Below, piece by piece: positions 33,127-45,556 of a stretch of 64,000 nucleotides of DNA. Each line of letters begins with the position of its first letter. The stretch's first letter is position 1. The translations under genes were made by a program, and so were the position numbers. Source of the DNA: Siderastrea radians (Eukaryota > Cnidaria > Anthozoa > Scleractinia > Rhizangiidae); assembly GCA_964017195.1 (NCBI GenBank), contig OZ024890.1, positions 24,365,201-24,429,200 on the forward strand. The letters are read 5' to 3'. The notes under the pieces were generated by a model. That model saw only the letters and a list, made by a program, of their open reading frames with translations. It was not told the origin of the DNA and ran no database searches.

Positions 33127-34785
33127 GAGAATAATAAGACATCTCGTCTTTGGTCCACATTCGACGCACTTAAAAACTTTAAAACGGTAAAAACACTGTT
33201 AAAATTGCGGAATATATTTCGCTCTTCGAGCCTCGTCAGCCGCTAAATAAAATTGTCAAATTAGTCATGTAAGAACTACTAAAATGCAAAAATGTTCGTG
33301 TGAAAACCATTGGAATAGCCCACATCTTCTTTGACTCCATGTTAGTCATCACGGGATGTTCTACTTTGATGGTAGCGCGTGGCCATGCGGGATAACCGCG
33401 CGCGGAATTTGGAGAAAGTTCTACTCGTTTTTACGGTTAATTAAGGAGTCTCCGGGTACTTTCTCTATCCTCATACCCTCAGATATCTGCCTCAGCATAG
33501 CGTCGTTAGGGTAAAGATAGGTAACATTCATTTGAAATCTCTGCACTTCATTGTTATGTTTCTCTTTACAATGTTTCCACAAGGCCGATCGCTCTTCCTA
33601 ATTGCTAAGTGACTTCTTGCACTCCTTCCCTCTGGTATACGCGCTTCTTGATGTTTCTCCCACGTAGATGTTGTTACACTCGGTACATTTGATTTCATAT
33701 GTTACGCTCTGTCTATCACACGGTCCTTTTTCATCCCTTCTACATACCAGGCAGTCTTCTCTTTCACATTGTCGCGGTTTACACGGATCAGATCTCTGGA
33801 GCAATCTCTTAATTGCGATACCAGCCTTTTCTACCACTTTGATCTTGAAACCTTGCCGTTTTATCTCTTTCTGATATTTCCTCTGTAGCAGCTGTGAATT
33901 CGGTGTAGCTGGTACAAAGATGACTGCCTCGTTTCTGCCCCGCTTGTACCAGTCGTTTTTCTTCCTCACCTTTTCTTGTTCTCGTTCGTCTTTCCTCCAG
34001 TCTTTGGGTCGATGTAACGGTTGTACTCCTTCTTGATCAGCTTCATTCCTCGTTTTATACGCCTTGAGGGCCGAGTCGACAACCTCATATCTGAACTTTT
34101 TGCTGTACCCCGAGTACTGCATCCTCAGGACCATCTCACTGCCATTTTCCACTACCCTCTCCCATGGTAATAACTTGCTACAGTTTATTAGAACTCTTAG
34201 GACTTCTTGGGTTAGCACTGTCCTCTTGGTACTCCAGCTTAAGGCAGATCTAGCATTTATGACTGCTTTAGAGGCCATGCACTTGGAGTGAAACTCATAC
34301 ATGATCACTGACACTTTCCCGACTTGCCTCTCCGTTTTCTTCTCCCTTGACTCTACCCATACCTTCAGGTCGAGGACAGGCAGCTTTCCGTCTTGGTGCT
34401 TAGACGGATAGTCTACTTCAAGTTGTATCGATGGGTGGATGTCGTTTCCTACTTGTTTAATCAACGCCATTGTCCTTTCGTCACTACTGACTCTTCCAGC
34501 CTCAGTAATGGAACTTTCATCCACGTAGGTTTGACCGTTCTTGTACCTCATTCCAGGTGGTGTTGCCTGCACAGCCAAGTTGATATCATCCAGATACCGT
34601 TTGTTCATTGTCACCACGATGGACATTTCGTCAAGCCTCGCAGCAAATTCCTTATCCCACCAAATCATGAAGATCTGGGCCAGTACTCCAGTCAACTTCA
34701 AGCCAATCGGGCCTAGTATCCATGGTAACATTCATTTGTTGTTTGATTTTATTGTTCTCGAAAACAGACCCCCCAAAAACTGCCC
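33123..34785 (-). mobile_element. Penelope-like retroelement, copy A
   Basis: On minus it runs from a 5' point near 34785 (GGGGCAGTTTTTGGGGGG) to a 3' end near 33123 (GTCTTATTATTCTCCTCG). Copy B at 53548-54745 has the same two ends. It lacks the N-terminal half of the reverse transcriptase, so it is defective. Confidence 0.75.
33598..34731 (-). pseudogene. reverse transcriptase C-terminus plus GIY-YIG endonuclease
   Basis: The 377-codon frame starts at ATG 34731 inside the RT: WILGPIGLKLTGVLAQ, then the catalytic KRYLDDINL (a YxDD-type box) at residues 46-54, and DLKVWV. A basic linker follows. The end has a CCHH-type cluster (C-K-P-R-Q-C, CLVCRR) and the GIY-YIG start VTYEIKCTECNNIYVGETSR. 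RT followed by GIY-YIG is the layout of Penelope-like elements. The frame stops at KSLSN; the remainder of the GIY-YIG region continues in another frame to about 33400. The same stop is present in copy B. Confidence 0.8.
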
Positions 34786-35265
34786 CCATGCGCAGATTTC
34801 GCGATTATGAGTTTAACCAAGTCTGGAGTGTACATAACTCACGTTTCGTACAGCAAGATATTCCAGTCCTACTTTTTGCTAATCAAGCGTACCCGGCTTA
34901 CATTCATATTAACCCTCTTGCAGCTGTTTCAGCGTTTTTAATTACATATTTCTTATACCGTTTACGCTGCTATCGCGTGCGTTTTTATCGTACAAAGTAG
35001 AAAATGGTACTAAAATAAAAACAAAGCCCCTTCTGTAATTCCAGTAACGTCTATTTCTCTTTTTCTTATTGCTTATTGCCGCTTTAAAATAGTTGTTTCA
35101 TACGGTATTTATCGCATGGTTGTACAGGAATAAAGGAAGTTGAAACTGACAACGTTGTTCGTTTCTTTGTCAGATTGCTCGATCGTGATGTCTTTGCAAT
35201 TGTAAAAGCATTAACTCCGAGTTTCGTGATTTCAAAATAATAATAATAATAATAATAATAACGTT
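34786..35265. other. no gene recognised; short (AAT)n
   Basis: 35237-35261 is an AAT microsatellite. No coding sequence is recognised. Confidence 0.5.
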
Positions 35266-35670
35266 ATGGGGTGCTCATTTTCTTCCTCGCTCTCTCAGTG
35301 CGGTGCGACTACAGAATACGCGAATGCTACCACAATTCCATTGCTTGACTGCAAGAACGATGTCAGTTTTTATTTACGATCAATTGGGGCAAGTGGCACT
35401 CGTGGACGAAACACATCTACCCAAATCACAGAAGTTGAGCTTATTTTGAACAGGGCTGGACTTTTTATTTCCCCCTAAAGAAGATATCAGCAACATGACA
35501 ATTTGTCCTCGACATGGGAAGCAACTAACGGTAAACTGGCCGGGCTCTAAAGTTGTTACTTGCCGTTACCCTTCACATCAAAAAAGACGAACAAGAACAG
35601 TGTGGAACGGGAAACCGCGAAGAATAACAAAGCAAGTATCCGAACAAATATTCTGGATGTATGACACAGT
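35266..35670 (+). pseudogene. MGCS / TICPRH exon of a cnidarian gene family, frameshifted
   Basis: The frame opens at ATG 35266 with MGCSFSSS, a good N-myristoylation/palmitoylation start, and runs to a stop at 35478. The coding character continues in the next frame: FPPKEDISN, TICPRHGKQLTVNW (C-x2-H), TCRYPSHQ and SEQIFWMYDTVVPIG, up to a possible donor (GGTGTAG|GTAACA at about 35688). One extra T in the run at 35461-35466 would explain the shift. From memory, similar exons are common in coral proteins of unknown function; the C-x2-H pattern suggests metal binding. I assign no function. Confidence 0.45.
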
Positions 35671-35862
35671 CGTTCCGATTGGTGTAGGTAACACTGGCAT
35701 TTTCCTAATGTTGTAATTTTTAGTTGGTAGTAGCTAGCGAAGAAGGTATCTGTTGTCCCGCAACTCAGTTGTGAATCAGTATAAACGAGATAGTCAGGTA
35801 AAAAATAAACAAATGGAAATAGAATGATGTGTGGAGAGAGGAAACTCAGAAAAAAAATCTGA

Positions 35863-35934
35863 GTTCCAGATAGGATGTGAACCCACGACCTTCCGTACAC
35901 TAATCGGGTGCTCTAACCACTGAGCTACGAGAAC
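35863..35934 (-). repeat. tRNA-derived SINE head
   Basis: On minus the 72-base stretch has a tRNA-like A box (TAGCTCAGTGGTTAGAGCA) and B box (GGTTCACATCC), with a mostly paired acceptor stem. The anticodon stem is badly mismatched, so it is not a functional tRNA. It is followed by CTCAG/AAAAAAAA/CTGAG-type sequence. I take it as a SINE or a tRNA pseudogene. Confidence 0.7.
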
Positions 35935-38234
35935 TCTAGTGGTGAGCAATGGTCACTTGTGGGCTGACACAACGAAAAACAAAAAAATAAACAAACTAAA
36001 CAAAAATAAACAAAAATTAAACGTTTCAATTTGAACAGTTAGTTCAGGGATCCATGGTTCGAACAATTTTTCAGTTTTGTCAATCACGATATAGTTCCAC
36101 AGCGAATACTAAACGTGGTAAAGATAACTGAGTTTGAATGAAATCCCATTTCTTGTTGGCACTTTGATTTCTATAAAAGCAAACAGGTCTGAAGATCAAA
36201 TTCAAAACACCCATGTTTCCGATTCTAACTTGAAGACGTGAAAAAGGCGCTTTAATTTGTCGCTACGAATTGCAAAATATAGGATTTCTATCGTGATTTA
36301 TTTATACCCTTCTTTATTATGCACTGATTCTACCTAAATGAATGACATAAGCTGCAAAAAATTTGCTAAAAAGGAGGCCTTTTTGCGTTGAAATAAACAC
36401 ATCAATTTTACATAGAGTTCTGCTATTTATTTATTTTTTTATCTATTTTATTTTATTTTATTTATTATTATTATTTTTTTGTTGCTGATAGCAGGGAGGC
36501 CGATGTCGCCTTACATGACCCCGGCCAAAGGTTGTAGAAACACTGCGGTCTTCAATACACTGTATCTCCGAAAGAAGGACTATGACCCCTCGATTTCTCT
36601 GCCACTCTGGCATGAGTTCGTCGTTATCTAGCTGCAGCAAAATTTAAAAAAATCTGAACGGGGGAAAAATTAGTATTTTAGGCGCGAACGTCCTTAAATC
36701 AGCTTGTGTTCGATTCTGTTCCTTGTAAAGAACATGGGCGAATCCGGGCTTCTTCTTATGGAGATATTGCAATTTGAAAACGTTTTTATGTGTTAAAAGA
36801 ACTCAGACCCATTCACTAAACCTAAATACACAAAAGAGTTACTGTACCACATTCACTTTTTGCGGTCTTCTCGATAGGAGTCACGCGATATGAAGTTTGC
36901 GAAGAATAGTGCGGGTAAGCTGCAGTTTCAACGAATTGAATGGCACACTGCTCAGTTGATCAGCAGTTCCTTTTCCAGACTTGCCGCAGAACAAAGAAAG
37001 AGGTCATCTGAACTGACAAGCTGGAGAGCCGCAAGAGCCGGGTCTGAAGACGAAGAGGAAAATTGAGAAAGGGAGAATGACCTGGCACAGATGAGAAAGG
37101 CTGTCTGTCAGGAAATTAATCTTCCCAATCCATTAGAATACGAGGGTGATAACAAGAGAAACAAATTTCAGGCGAAATGCAAGAACAGAGATCTGAAGCG
37201 CTTTCCATTTTTTCTAGCCTGCGTGCAGACGGCCACCCGCGGGTGGCAGGGAAATAGGAGACGTCTGCACGCAGGCTACATTTTTTTCAAGACTCACTTT
37301 AAAGTCCCGGGGTTACTCCTTTACTAAAATAAGCCACATTAAGGTATGTGCGGCGTGAAAGGATATGGATTTTGAGCTGTTTTGGTCTGAAATAGGGCAT
37401 GGATTTTACCCATTTTGGTCTGAAATAGGGTATAGAATGTATCCATTTTGGTCTGAAATAGGGTAAGGGTTTGTCCTCTGGACTGGAATTAGGTACTATT
37501 TTTAGAAGAAGCTACCTTTTTATAATTATTCATCTCTTGAGAAAAGTGCAGTTTGATTAATATTTGAAACCCTTCTCTAATGTTTACGCAAACTGAAGCA
37601 GTTCCTATGCAGTGCTATCATGTATCACAGACTTGGTCTGAAATAACGAATCGAATTCTGGATCAGTCTTGAAACAGGGTTGTGAACGTCACCGATATGT
37701 TCTGGTTTAAAAAAGCGAATGGGTCTCGAGAAGCGCACCGCACACTCCGACTCAAATTTTCGGGGAGTATCCACGGGGCTGAACTCCAGGGAAAATTCCG
37801 AAAACTGTTGCATTATATCGAAAAACGGACCATCATGAAACCGAGAAATAAACGGAGTGGCGGAAATAGGTTTTAAAACCTTTTCCTGGAAGATGCTGGA
37901 ATATGAAAACGCACAGTGCTCCACTTGCGCGGGAAGATACTCTACTCTGTATATAAGACATCAGGTCTTGTTGTCGAATAGAAATTAGAAAACTCCCCGG
38001 TTTAGTAATTCAATGACCGGTGGAAAACAAACTAAAACTGAGAAACGAGTCTATTTACAACTATTGTTCTGTTAATTTAAAGACACTTCTTTCCCGGTTT
38101 TCCCAGGTTTTCCCTAGGTTTATTGTTTATTACTATTATTAAGTCTTATGTATTAATTATTAGCCGAAAATACCACGAAGACATAGAACAATCTAAATTG
38201 TAACGGGAAAGACAATTTGCCATCAAGCTATGTA

Positions 38235-38235
<1 letters not shown>
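35935..38235. other. no firm gene; small repeats
   Basis: 36420-36480 is a TTTA-rich run. 36906-37066 is open on plus with coding character (FQRIEWHTAQLISSSFSRLA ... GSEDEEEN), and a second frame follows (EINLPNPLEYEGDNKR), perhaps a retroelement gag remnant. 37370-37495 is a tandem repeat around GGTCTGAAATAGGGTATGGA. None reaches a firm gene call. Confidence 0.35.
37215..37278. repeat. 17-bp perfect inverted repeat (hairpin)
   Basis: TAGCCTGCGTGCAGACG at 37215-37231 is perfectly inverted at 37262-37278, with an inner palindrome CCACCCGCGGGTGG. I recall TAGCCTGCGT(G/A) ends as a common coral repeat. Confidence 0.85.

Positions 38236-38291
<56 letters not shown>
38236..38291. repeat. (AAT)n microsatellite
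   Basis: This is a perfect run of about 18 triplets. Confidence 0.95.
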
Positions 38292-38721
38292 TTCCTACGT
38301 ATTTCAGTTTAGTTTGTATGACTGAACTGCCGATTACCCAATACGGATCGCTAAAATGGACTACTCAAGTGCTATCAGTGATTCAAGTTTTCGAAAAATG
38401 CTTAAGGGAAAACAGTTTTTATGAAGGAGAAACCATTTCCTAGCCGGTTTTTCCTACAACTTTGGCAGAGACCCTTGCGAAAATAAAAATTATGTTTGCA
38501 CTTATTTTCATCTTTGTAGCGGGCGCTTGCAAATATAAATAAGCCTGCTGCCTGCGGCTCAGCTTGGAAAAAAAAAAAGAAAAACACGAATTGGCAATAA
38601 TTTCCCCGTAGGTACCGAACCTCAATGATAATCGGACCATCGGCTAGCACTTGGCGAGGGTGGGTGGATGGGGAATTATTGCATTTGCCAGGTTACCAAG
38701 ATTTTTCTCCCTGAATGGGAG
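38292..38721. other. left flank of giant element, no gene
   Basis: There is no recognised feature except GAATGGGAG (38713-38721), the left copy of the probable target duplication of the giant element. Confidence 0.5.
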
Positions 38722-38751
38722 GGAAAGTCCTAGATAACAACTACTGTAGCC
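38722..38751 (+). repeat. left TIR of giant element
   Basis: It contains CCTAGATAACAACTACTGTA and is inverted at 51295-51324. Confidence 0.88.
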
Positions 38752-38802
38752 GCTAAGTACCTCATGTAACATAACTCAAAGTATAACCCAAATATTCAAA
38801 CA

Positions 38803-41800
38803 GCGCTATAAAACCTTAAAAGTAGACCCTATACAATCATATAAATACAGCCCTGTAAACCCCTATAAACCCCTGTAAACCCCTTAAAAACAATGTAGAC
38901 CCCATACAACCCTGTTAACCCTATACAACCATGTAAACCCTATACAACCATGTAAACCCCTATATAACCCTATTAAACGCTATACAGCCCTGTCAACTTA
39001 TGCCATCATGAAGACCTCCTATACAAACCTGTTAACCCCTAACAACCCTCTTAGCCCCTATACTACCCTATAAAACCCTATAAAACCATGTAGACCCCTG
39101 GGATACAACCCTGTAAACCCTGCACAACCATGTACACCCCTATACAACCATGTAAACCAGTATAGAACCATGTAGACCCCTATACAGCCATGTAGACCCC
39201 TTTGGAGCCCTCTCAAGTCCTATACAACCATGTAGAACCCTATACAGCCCGGCAAACCCTATTCAACTCTGTACACCCCTATACAACAATGTATAAGAGG
39301 TCTACAACCCTGTAAACCCCTCTACAACCCTGTACACCCCTCTACAACCTTGTACACCCTATACAACCCTGTACACCCCTATACAACTCTGTACACCCCT
39401 ATACAACCCTGTTCACTCCTATACAACTCTGTACACCCCTATACAAATCTGTAGACCCCTATACAACTCTGTACACCCCTATACAACTCTTTACACCACT
39501 ATACAACTCTGTAAGCCCCTATACAACCCTGTACACCTCTATACAACCCTGTAAACCCTTATACAACTCTGTACACCCCTCTACAACCTTGTACACCCCT
39601 ATAGAACTCTGTACACCCCTATGAAACTCTGTACACCCCTATATAACCCTGTAAACCCCAACACAACCCTGTACACCCCTATACCACTCTGTACACCCTA
39701 TACAACCCTGTAAACCCCTATACAACTCTGTAAACCACTATACAACCCTGTACACCCCTATATAACAATGTAAACCCCAATACAACCCTGTACACCCCTA
39801 TACAACTCTCTACACCCCTATACAACCATGTAAACCCCTATACAACTCTAAACATCCCAATACAACCCTGTACACACTATACAACTCTGTACACCCGTAT
39901 ACAACCCTGTACACCCCTATACAACCCTGTAAACCCCTATACGACCCTGTAAACCCCTATACAACTCTGTACACCCTATACAACACTGTACACCCCTATA
40001 CAACTCTGTACACCCCTATGCAACCCTGTAAATCCCTTTACAACTCTGTACACCCCTATACAACTCTGTACACTCCTATAGAACTCTGTACACCCTATAC
40101 AACTTGTACAACCATATACAACCCTGTAAACCCTATACAACCCTGTACACCCCCATATAACCCTGTAAACCCCTACACAACCCTGTACACCCCTATACAA
40201 CTCTGTACACCCCTAAAAGACTCTGTACACCCCTGTACAACTCTGTACACCCAATACAACCCTGTACACCCCTATACAACTCTGTACACCCCTATACAAC
40301 CCTGTACACCCGTATACAACAATGTACACCCTATACAATCCTGAAAACCCCTATACAACCCTGTAAACCCTATACAACTCTCTAAAATCCTATACAACCC
40401 TATACACCCCTATACAGCTCTGTACATTCCTATACAACCCTGTACACCCTTATACAAATCTGTAAACCAATATACAAACCCATAGACCCCTATACAACTC
40501 TGTACACCAATCTACAACCCTAATCACCCCTATACAACTCTGTAAGCCCCTATAAAACCCTGTTCACCCCTATACAACTCTGTACACCCCTATACAACTC
40601 TGTACACCCGTATACAACCCTGTACACCCGTATACAACCCTGTACACCCCTATACAACCCTGTAAACCCCTATACAATCCTGTAAACCCCTATACAACTC
40701 TGTACACCCCTATACAACCCTGTACACCCCTCTACAACTCTGTACACCCCTATGCAACCCTGTAAACCCCTATACAACTCTGTACACCCCTATACAACTC
40801 TGTACACCCCTATACAACTCTGTACACCCCTATACAACTCTGTACACCCTATACAACTTGTACAACCCTAAACAACCCTGTTAACCCTATACAACCCTGT
40901 ACACCCCTATATAACCCTGTAAACCCCTATACAACCCTGTACACCCCTATACAACTCTGTACACCCCTAAAAGACTTTCTACACCCCTATACAACTCTGT
41001 ACACCCCAATACAACCCTGTACACCCCTATACAACTCTGTACACCCCTATACAACCATGTAGACACCTATATAACCCTGTAAACCCCTATACAACCCTGT
41101 ACACCCCTATACAACTCTGTACACTCCAAAAAGACTCTGTACACCCCTATACAACTCTGTACACCCCAATACACCCTGTACACCCCTATACAACTCTGTA
41201 CACCCCTATACAACCCTGTACACCCGTATACAACAATGTACACCCCTATACAACCCTGTAAACCCCTATGCAACCCTGTAAACCCTATACAACTCTCTAA
41301 AATCCTATACAACCCTATACACCCCTATAGCAGCTCTGTACATTCCTATACAACGCTGTACACCCCTATACAAATCTGTAAACCAATATACAACCCTATA
41401 CACCCCTATACAACTCTGTACACCACTCTACAACCCTAATCACCCCTATACAACTCTGTAAACCCCTATACAACCCTGTTCACCCCTATACAACTCTGTA
41501 CACCCCTATACAACTATGTACACCCCTATACAACTCTGTACACCCGTATACAACCCTGTACACCGTATACAACCCTGTACACCCCTATACAACCCTGTAA
41601 ACCCCTATACAACTCTGTACACCCCTATATAACCCTGTACACCCCTATACAACTCTGTACACCCCATGCAACCCTGTAAACCCCTACACAACTCTGTACA
41701 CCCCTATACAACTCTGTACACCCCTATACAGCTCTGTACACCCTATACAACTTGTACAACCCTATACAACCCTGTAGACCCTATACAACCCTGTACACCC

Positions 41801-44800
41801 CTATATAACCCTGTAAACCCCTATACAACCCTGTACACCCCTATACAACTGTGTACACCCCTAAAAGACTCTGTACACCCCTATACAACTCTGTACACCC
41901 CAATACAACCCTGTACACCCCTATACAACTCTGTACACCCCTATACAACCCTGTACACCCGTATACAACAATATACACCCCTATACAACCCTGTAAACCC
42001 CTATACAACACTGCAAACCCTATAAAACTCTCTAAAATCCTATACAACCCTATACACCCCTATACAGCTCTGTACATTCCTCTACAACCCTGTACACCCT
42101 ATACAAATCTGTAAACCAATATACAACCCTATACACCCCTATACAACTCTGTACACCCCTCTACAACCCTAATCACCCCTATACAACTCTGTAAACCCCT
42201 ATACAACCCTGTTCACCCCTATACAACTCTGTACACAACTATACAACTCTGTACACCCCTATACAACTCTGTAAACCCCTATACAAATCTGTAAACCACT
42301 ATACAACGCTGTACACCCCTCTACAACCCTGTACACCCCTATACAACTCTGTACACTCCTATACAACTCTGTAGACCCCTATAGAACTCTGTACACCCCT
42401 ATACAGCTCTTCTCACCCCTATACAACTCTGTAACCCTTATACAACCCTGTACACCCCTATACAACCCTGTACACCCCTATACAACTCTGTACACCCCTA
42501 AAAGACTCTGTACACCACTATACAACTCTGTACACCCCAATACAACCCTGTACACTCCTATACAACTCTGTACACCCCTATACAACCCTGTACACCCGTA
42601 TACAACAATGTACACCCCTATACAACCCTTTAAACCCCTATACAACCCTGTAAACCCTATACAACTCTCTAAAATCCTATACAACCCTATACACCCCTAT
42701 ACAGCTCTGTACATTCCTCTACAACCCTGTACACCCCTATACAAATCTGTAAACCAATATACAACCCTATACACCCCTATACATCTCTGTACACCCCTCT
42801 ACAACCCTAAGCACCCCTATACAACTCTGTAAACCCCTATACAAATCTGTAAACCACTATACAACTCTGTACACCCCTCTACAACCCTATACACCCCTAT
42901 ACAACTCTGTACACCCCTATACAACTCTGTAGACCCCTATAGAACTCTGTACACCCCTATACAGCTCTTTACACCCCTATACAACTCTGTAACCCTTATA
43001 CAACCCTGTACACCCCTATACAACCCTGTACACCCCTATACAACCCTATACAACCCTGTACACCCCTATACAACTCTGTAAACCCCTATACAACCCTGTA
43101 AAGCCCTATACAACTCTGTAAACCCCTATACAACTCTGTACACCCCTTTACACCCCTGTACACCCCTATACAACTCTGTACACCCCTATACAACTCTGTA
43201 GACACCTATACAACTCTGTACACCCCTATACAACTCTTTACACCCCTATACAACTCTGTAAACCCCTATACAACCCTGTACACCCCTATACAACTCTTTA
43301 CACCCCTATACAAATCTGTAAACCCCTATACAACTCTGTACACCCCTATACAACTCTGCACACCCCTATACAAATCTGTAAACCCCTATACAACCCTGTT
43401 CACCCCTATACAACTCTTTACACCCTATACAAATCTGTAAACCCATATACAACTCTGTACCCTCCTCTACAACCCTGTACACCCCTATACAACTCTGTAC
43501 ACCCCTATGCAACTCTTTACACCCCTATACAACTCAGTAAACCCCTATACAACCCTGTACACCCCTATACAACCCTGTACACCCCTATACAACTCTGTAC
43601 ACCCCCATACAACTCTGTAAACCCTATACAACTCTGTAAACCCCTATACAACCCTGGACACCCCTATACAAATCTGTAAACCCCTATACAACTCTTTACA
43701 CCCCTATACCACCCTGTAAACCCCTATACAACTCTGTACACCCCTATACCACCCTGTAAACCCCTTTACAACTCTGTAAACCCCTATACAACCCAGTAAA
43801 CCCCTATACAATCATGTAGACCCCTATACTGCCGTGTTGACCCCTATACAACCATGTGGACCCCTATACGACCCTGTAAACCCCTATACAACCATGTAGA
43901 CCCCTATATAACCATTTTGACCCCTATCAACCATGTAGACCCTATACAACCCTGTAAACCCATATACAACCATGTAAACCTCTATACAACCCTGTACACC
44001 CCTATACAGCACTATACACCCCTATACAGCACTATACACCCCTATACAGCACTATTCACCCCCTATACAGCACTATACATCCTTATAAGGCTCTATACAG
44101 CCCTTACAGCAGTATACACCCTATACAGCTCCATACACCCCTATACAGCACTGTACACCCCCTGAGCAGCAGTATACATCCCTACACAGCACTTTACACC
44201 CTTATACAGCCTTATATCCCCTATACAACACTATAAACCCCTATACAGCACATACACCCCTGTACACACTATACACCCCTATACAGCACTATACATCCCT
44301 ATACAGCAGTATACAGCCCTATACAGCTCTATGCGCCCTTATACAGCACTATACATCCCCTGAGCAGCAGTATACAACCCTACACAGCACTATACACCCC
44401 TATACAGCAATATACACCCCTATACAGCATTATACACCCTTATACAGCTGTATACACCCTTTTACAGCGATATACACCCCTATATAGCATTATACACCCC
44501 TATTCTGTACTATACACCCCCTGAGCAGCCGTATACACCTCTATACAGCACTATACACCCTTTTACAGCACTATACACCCCCTGAGCAGCAGTATATACC
44601 CCTTTACAGCACTATACACCCCTATACAGCACTATACACCCTTATACAGCACTATACACCCCCTGAGCAGTAATATACACCCCTATACAGCACTATACAC
44701 CCCTATTCTGCACTATACACCGCCGAGCAGCAGTATACACCCCTATACAGCACTATACACCCCTATTCCGCACTATACACCCCCTGAGCAGCAGTATATA

Positions 44801-45013
44801 CCCCTATACAGCACTATACACCTCTATGTAGCACTATACAGACCTATACAGCACTCTACACCCCTTTTGCAGCCGTATACACCCCTATACAACACTAACC
44901 AACTCTATACACCCATATGCAGCACTATACATCTCCTATCACAGGCAACACTACACACCCTTATACAGCCTTATACACCCCCATACAGCACTATACACCC
45001 CTATACAGCAATG
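38803..45013 (+). repeat. left minisatellite arm (~20-bp units)
   Basis: Some 300 diverged units of about 20 bp form the arm. Subfamilies change along it: AACCATGTAGACCCCTATAC-type units near 38.9-39.25 kb, then a long block of CCTATACAACTCTGTACACC and CAACCCTGTAAACC types (39.3-43.8 kb), a short return to the CATGTAGACC type (43.8-43.97 kb), and a CTATACAGCACTATACACCC block (43.98-45.01 kb). Higher-order copies of about 0.6-0.9 kb recur (compare 40.0-40.4, 40.75-41.3, 41.6-42.05 and 42.45-42.7 kb). Long open frames on both strands arise from the repeat and are not genes. Confidence 0.95.
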
Positions 45014-45556
45014 TATTTTGTTGATATTGAAGAATACAAATAAAAAGGTGCATTGCTTTTTACTTTTATTTAGTAGAAAATTGTGTTCTACTGGAAATCT
45101 TCCAATCTGATTATTAGCCCTCAAAGCTTTTCTTCTCTGTGAAATAACTTTTTGTTTAAATTAGAGAATAAATTTTGTGCGACAACTATTAACTCTGTTG
45201 TTAAAATAGAAAATTCTCTGACATGCATTGCACTTTATTTTTTTCATTGGTGGTTTTGGAAACCCTTTAAGTTTCAGCTAAAACAATAATACTACTCACC
45301 CTCAATTTCTATGAGCGATAGTCAAATCGGCTGCAGCACGTTGACTAAACCCTCATAGAAAACAGTTTGTTTTGCAAAAACATGGCTACCAGAAACTGCG
45401 GTACCCCAAAGAATTTCCGTCCATTTATAAATTTACGATGCACTTGAGAAGATTATGTTACATTGGAAAATTTGCACCTTTTCATTTGTTCAAGCTAATA
45501 TCGACACTGATTGCCCTAGTACAGTAAAACAACTTTCCCTTTTTGTTTCTCTTTAG
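45014..45556. other. core of giant element, 5' non-coding part
   Basis: I find no exon for the catalytic DDE half of a transposase here. The end is a pyrimidine tract and acceptor (TTTCTCTTTAG). Confidence 0.5.

Noticed and set aside
35863..35934. Functional tRNA-Thr(AGU)-like gene on minus
   Set aside because: A and B boxes are present, but the anticodon stem has two mismatches and the acceptor stem one. A SINE head is more likely.
39976..44165. Long open frames on both strands with peptides such as YTPIQPCTPLYN and GVYRVVLGCTELYR
   Set aside because: Three 20-bp minisatellite units make a 60-base period without stops in several frames. The peptides are by-products of the repeat, appear on both strands and have no independent coding signal.
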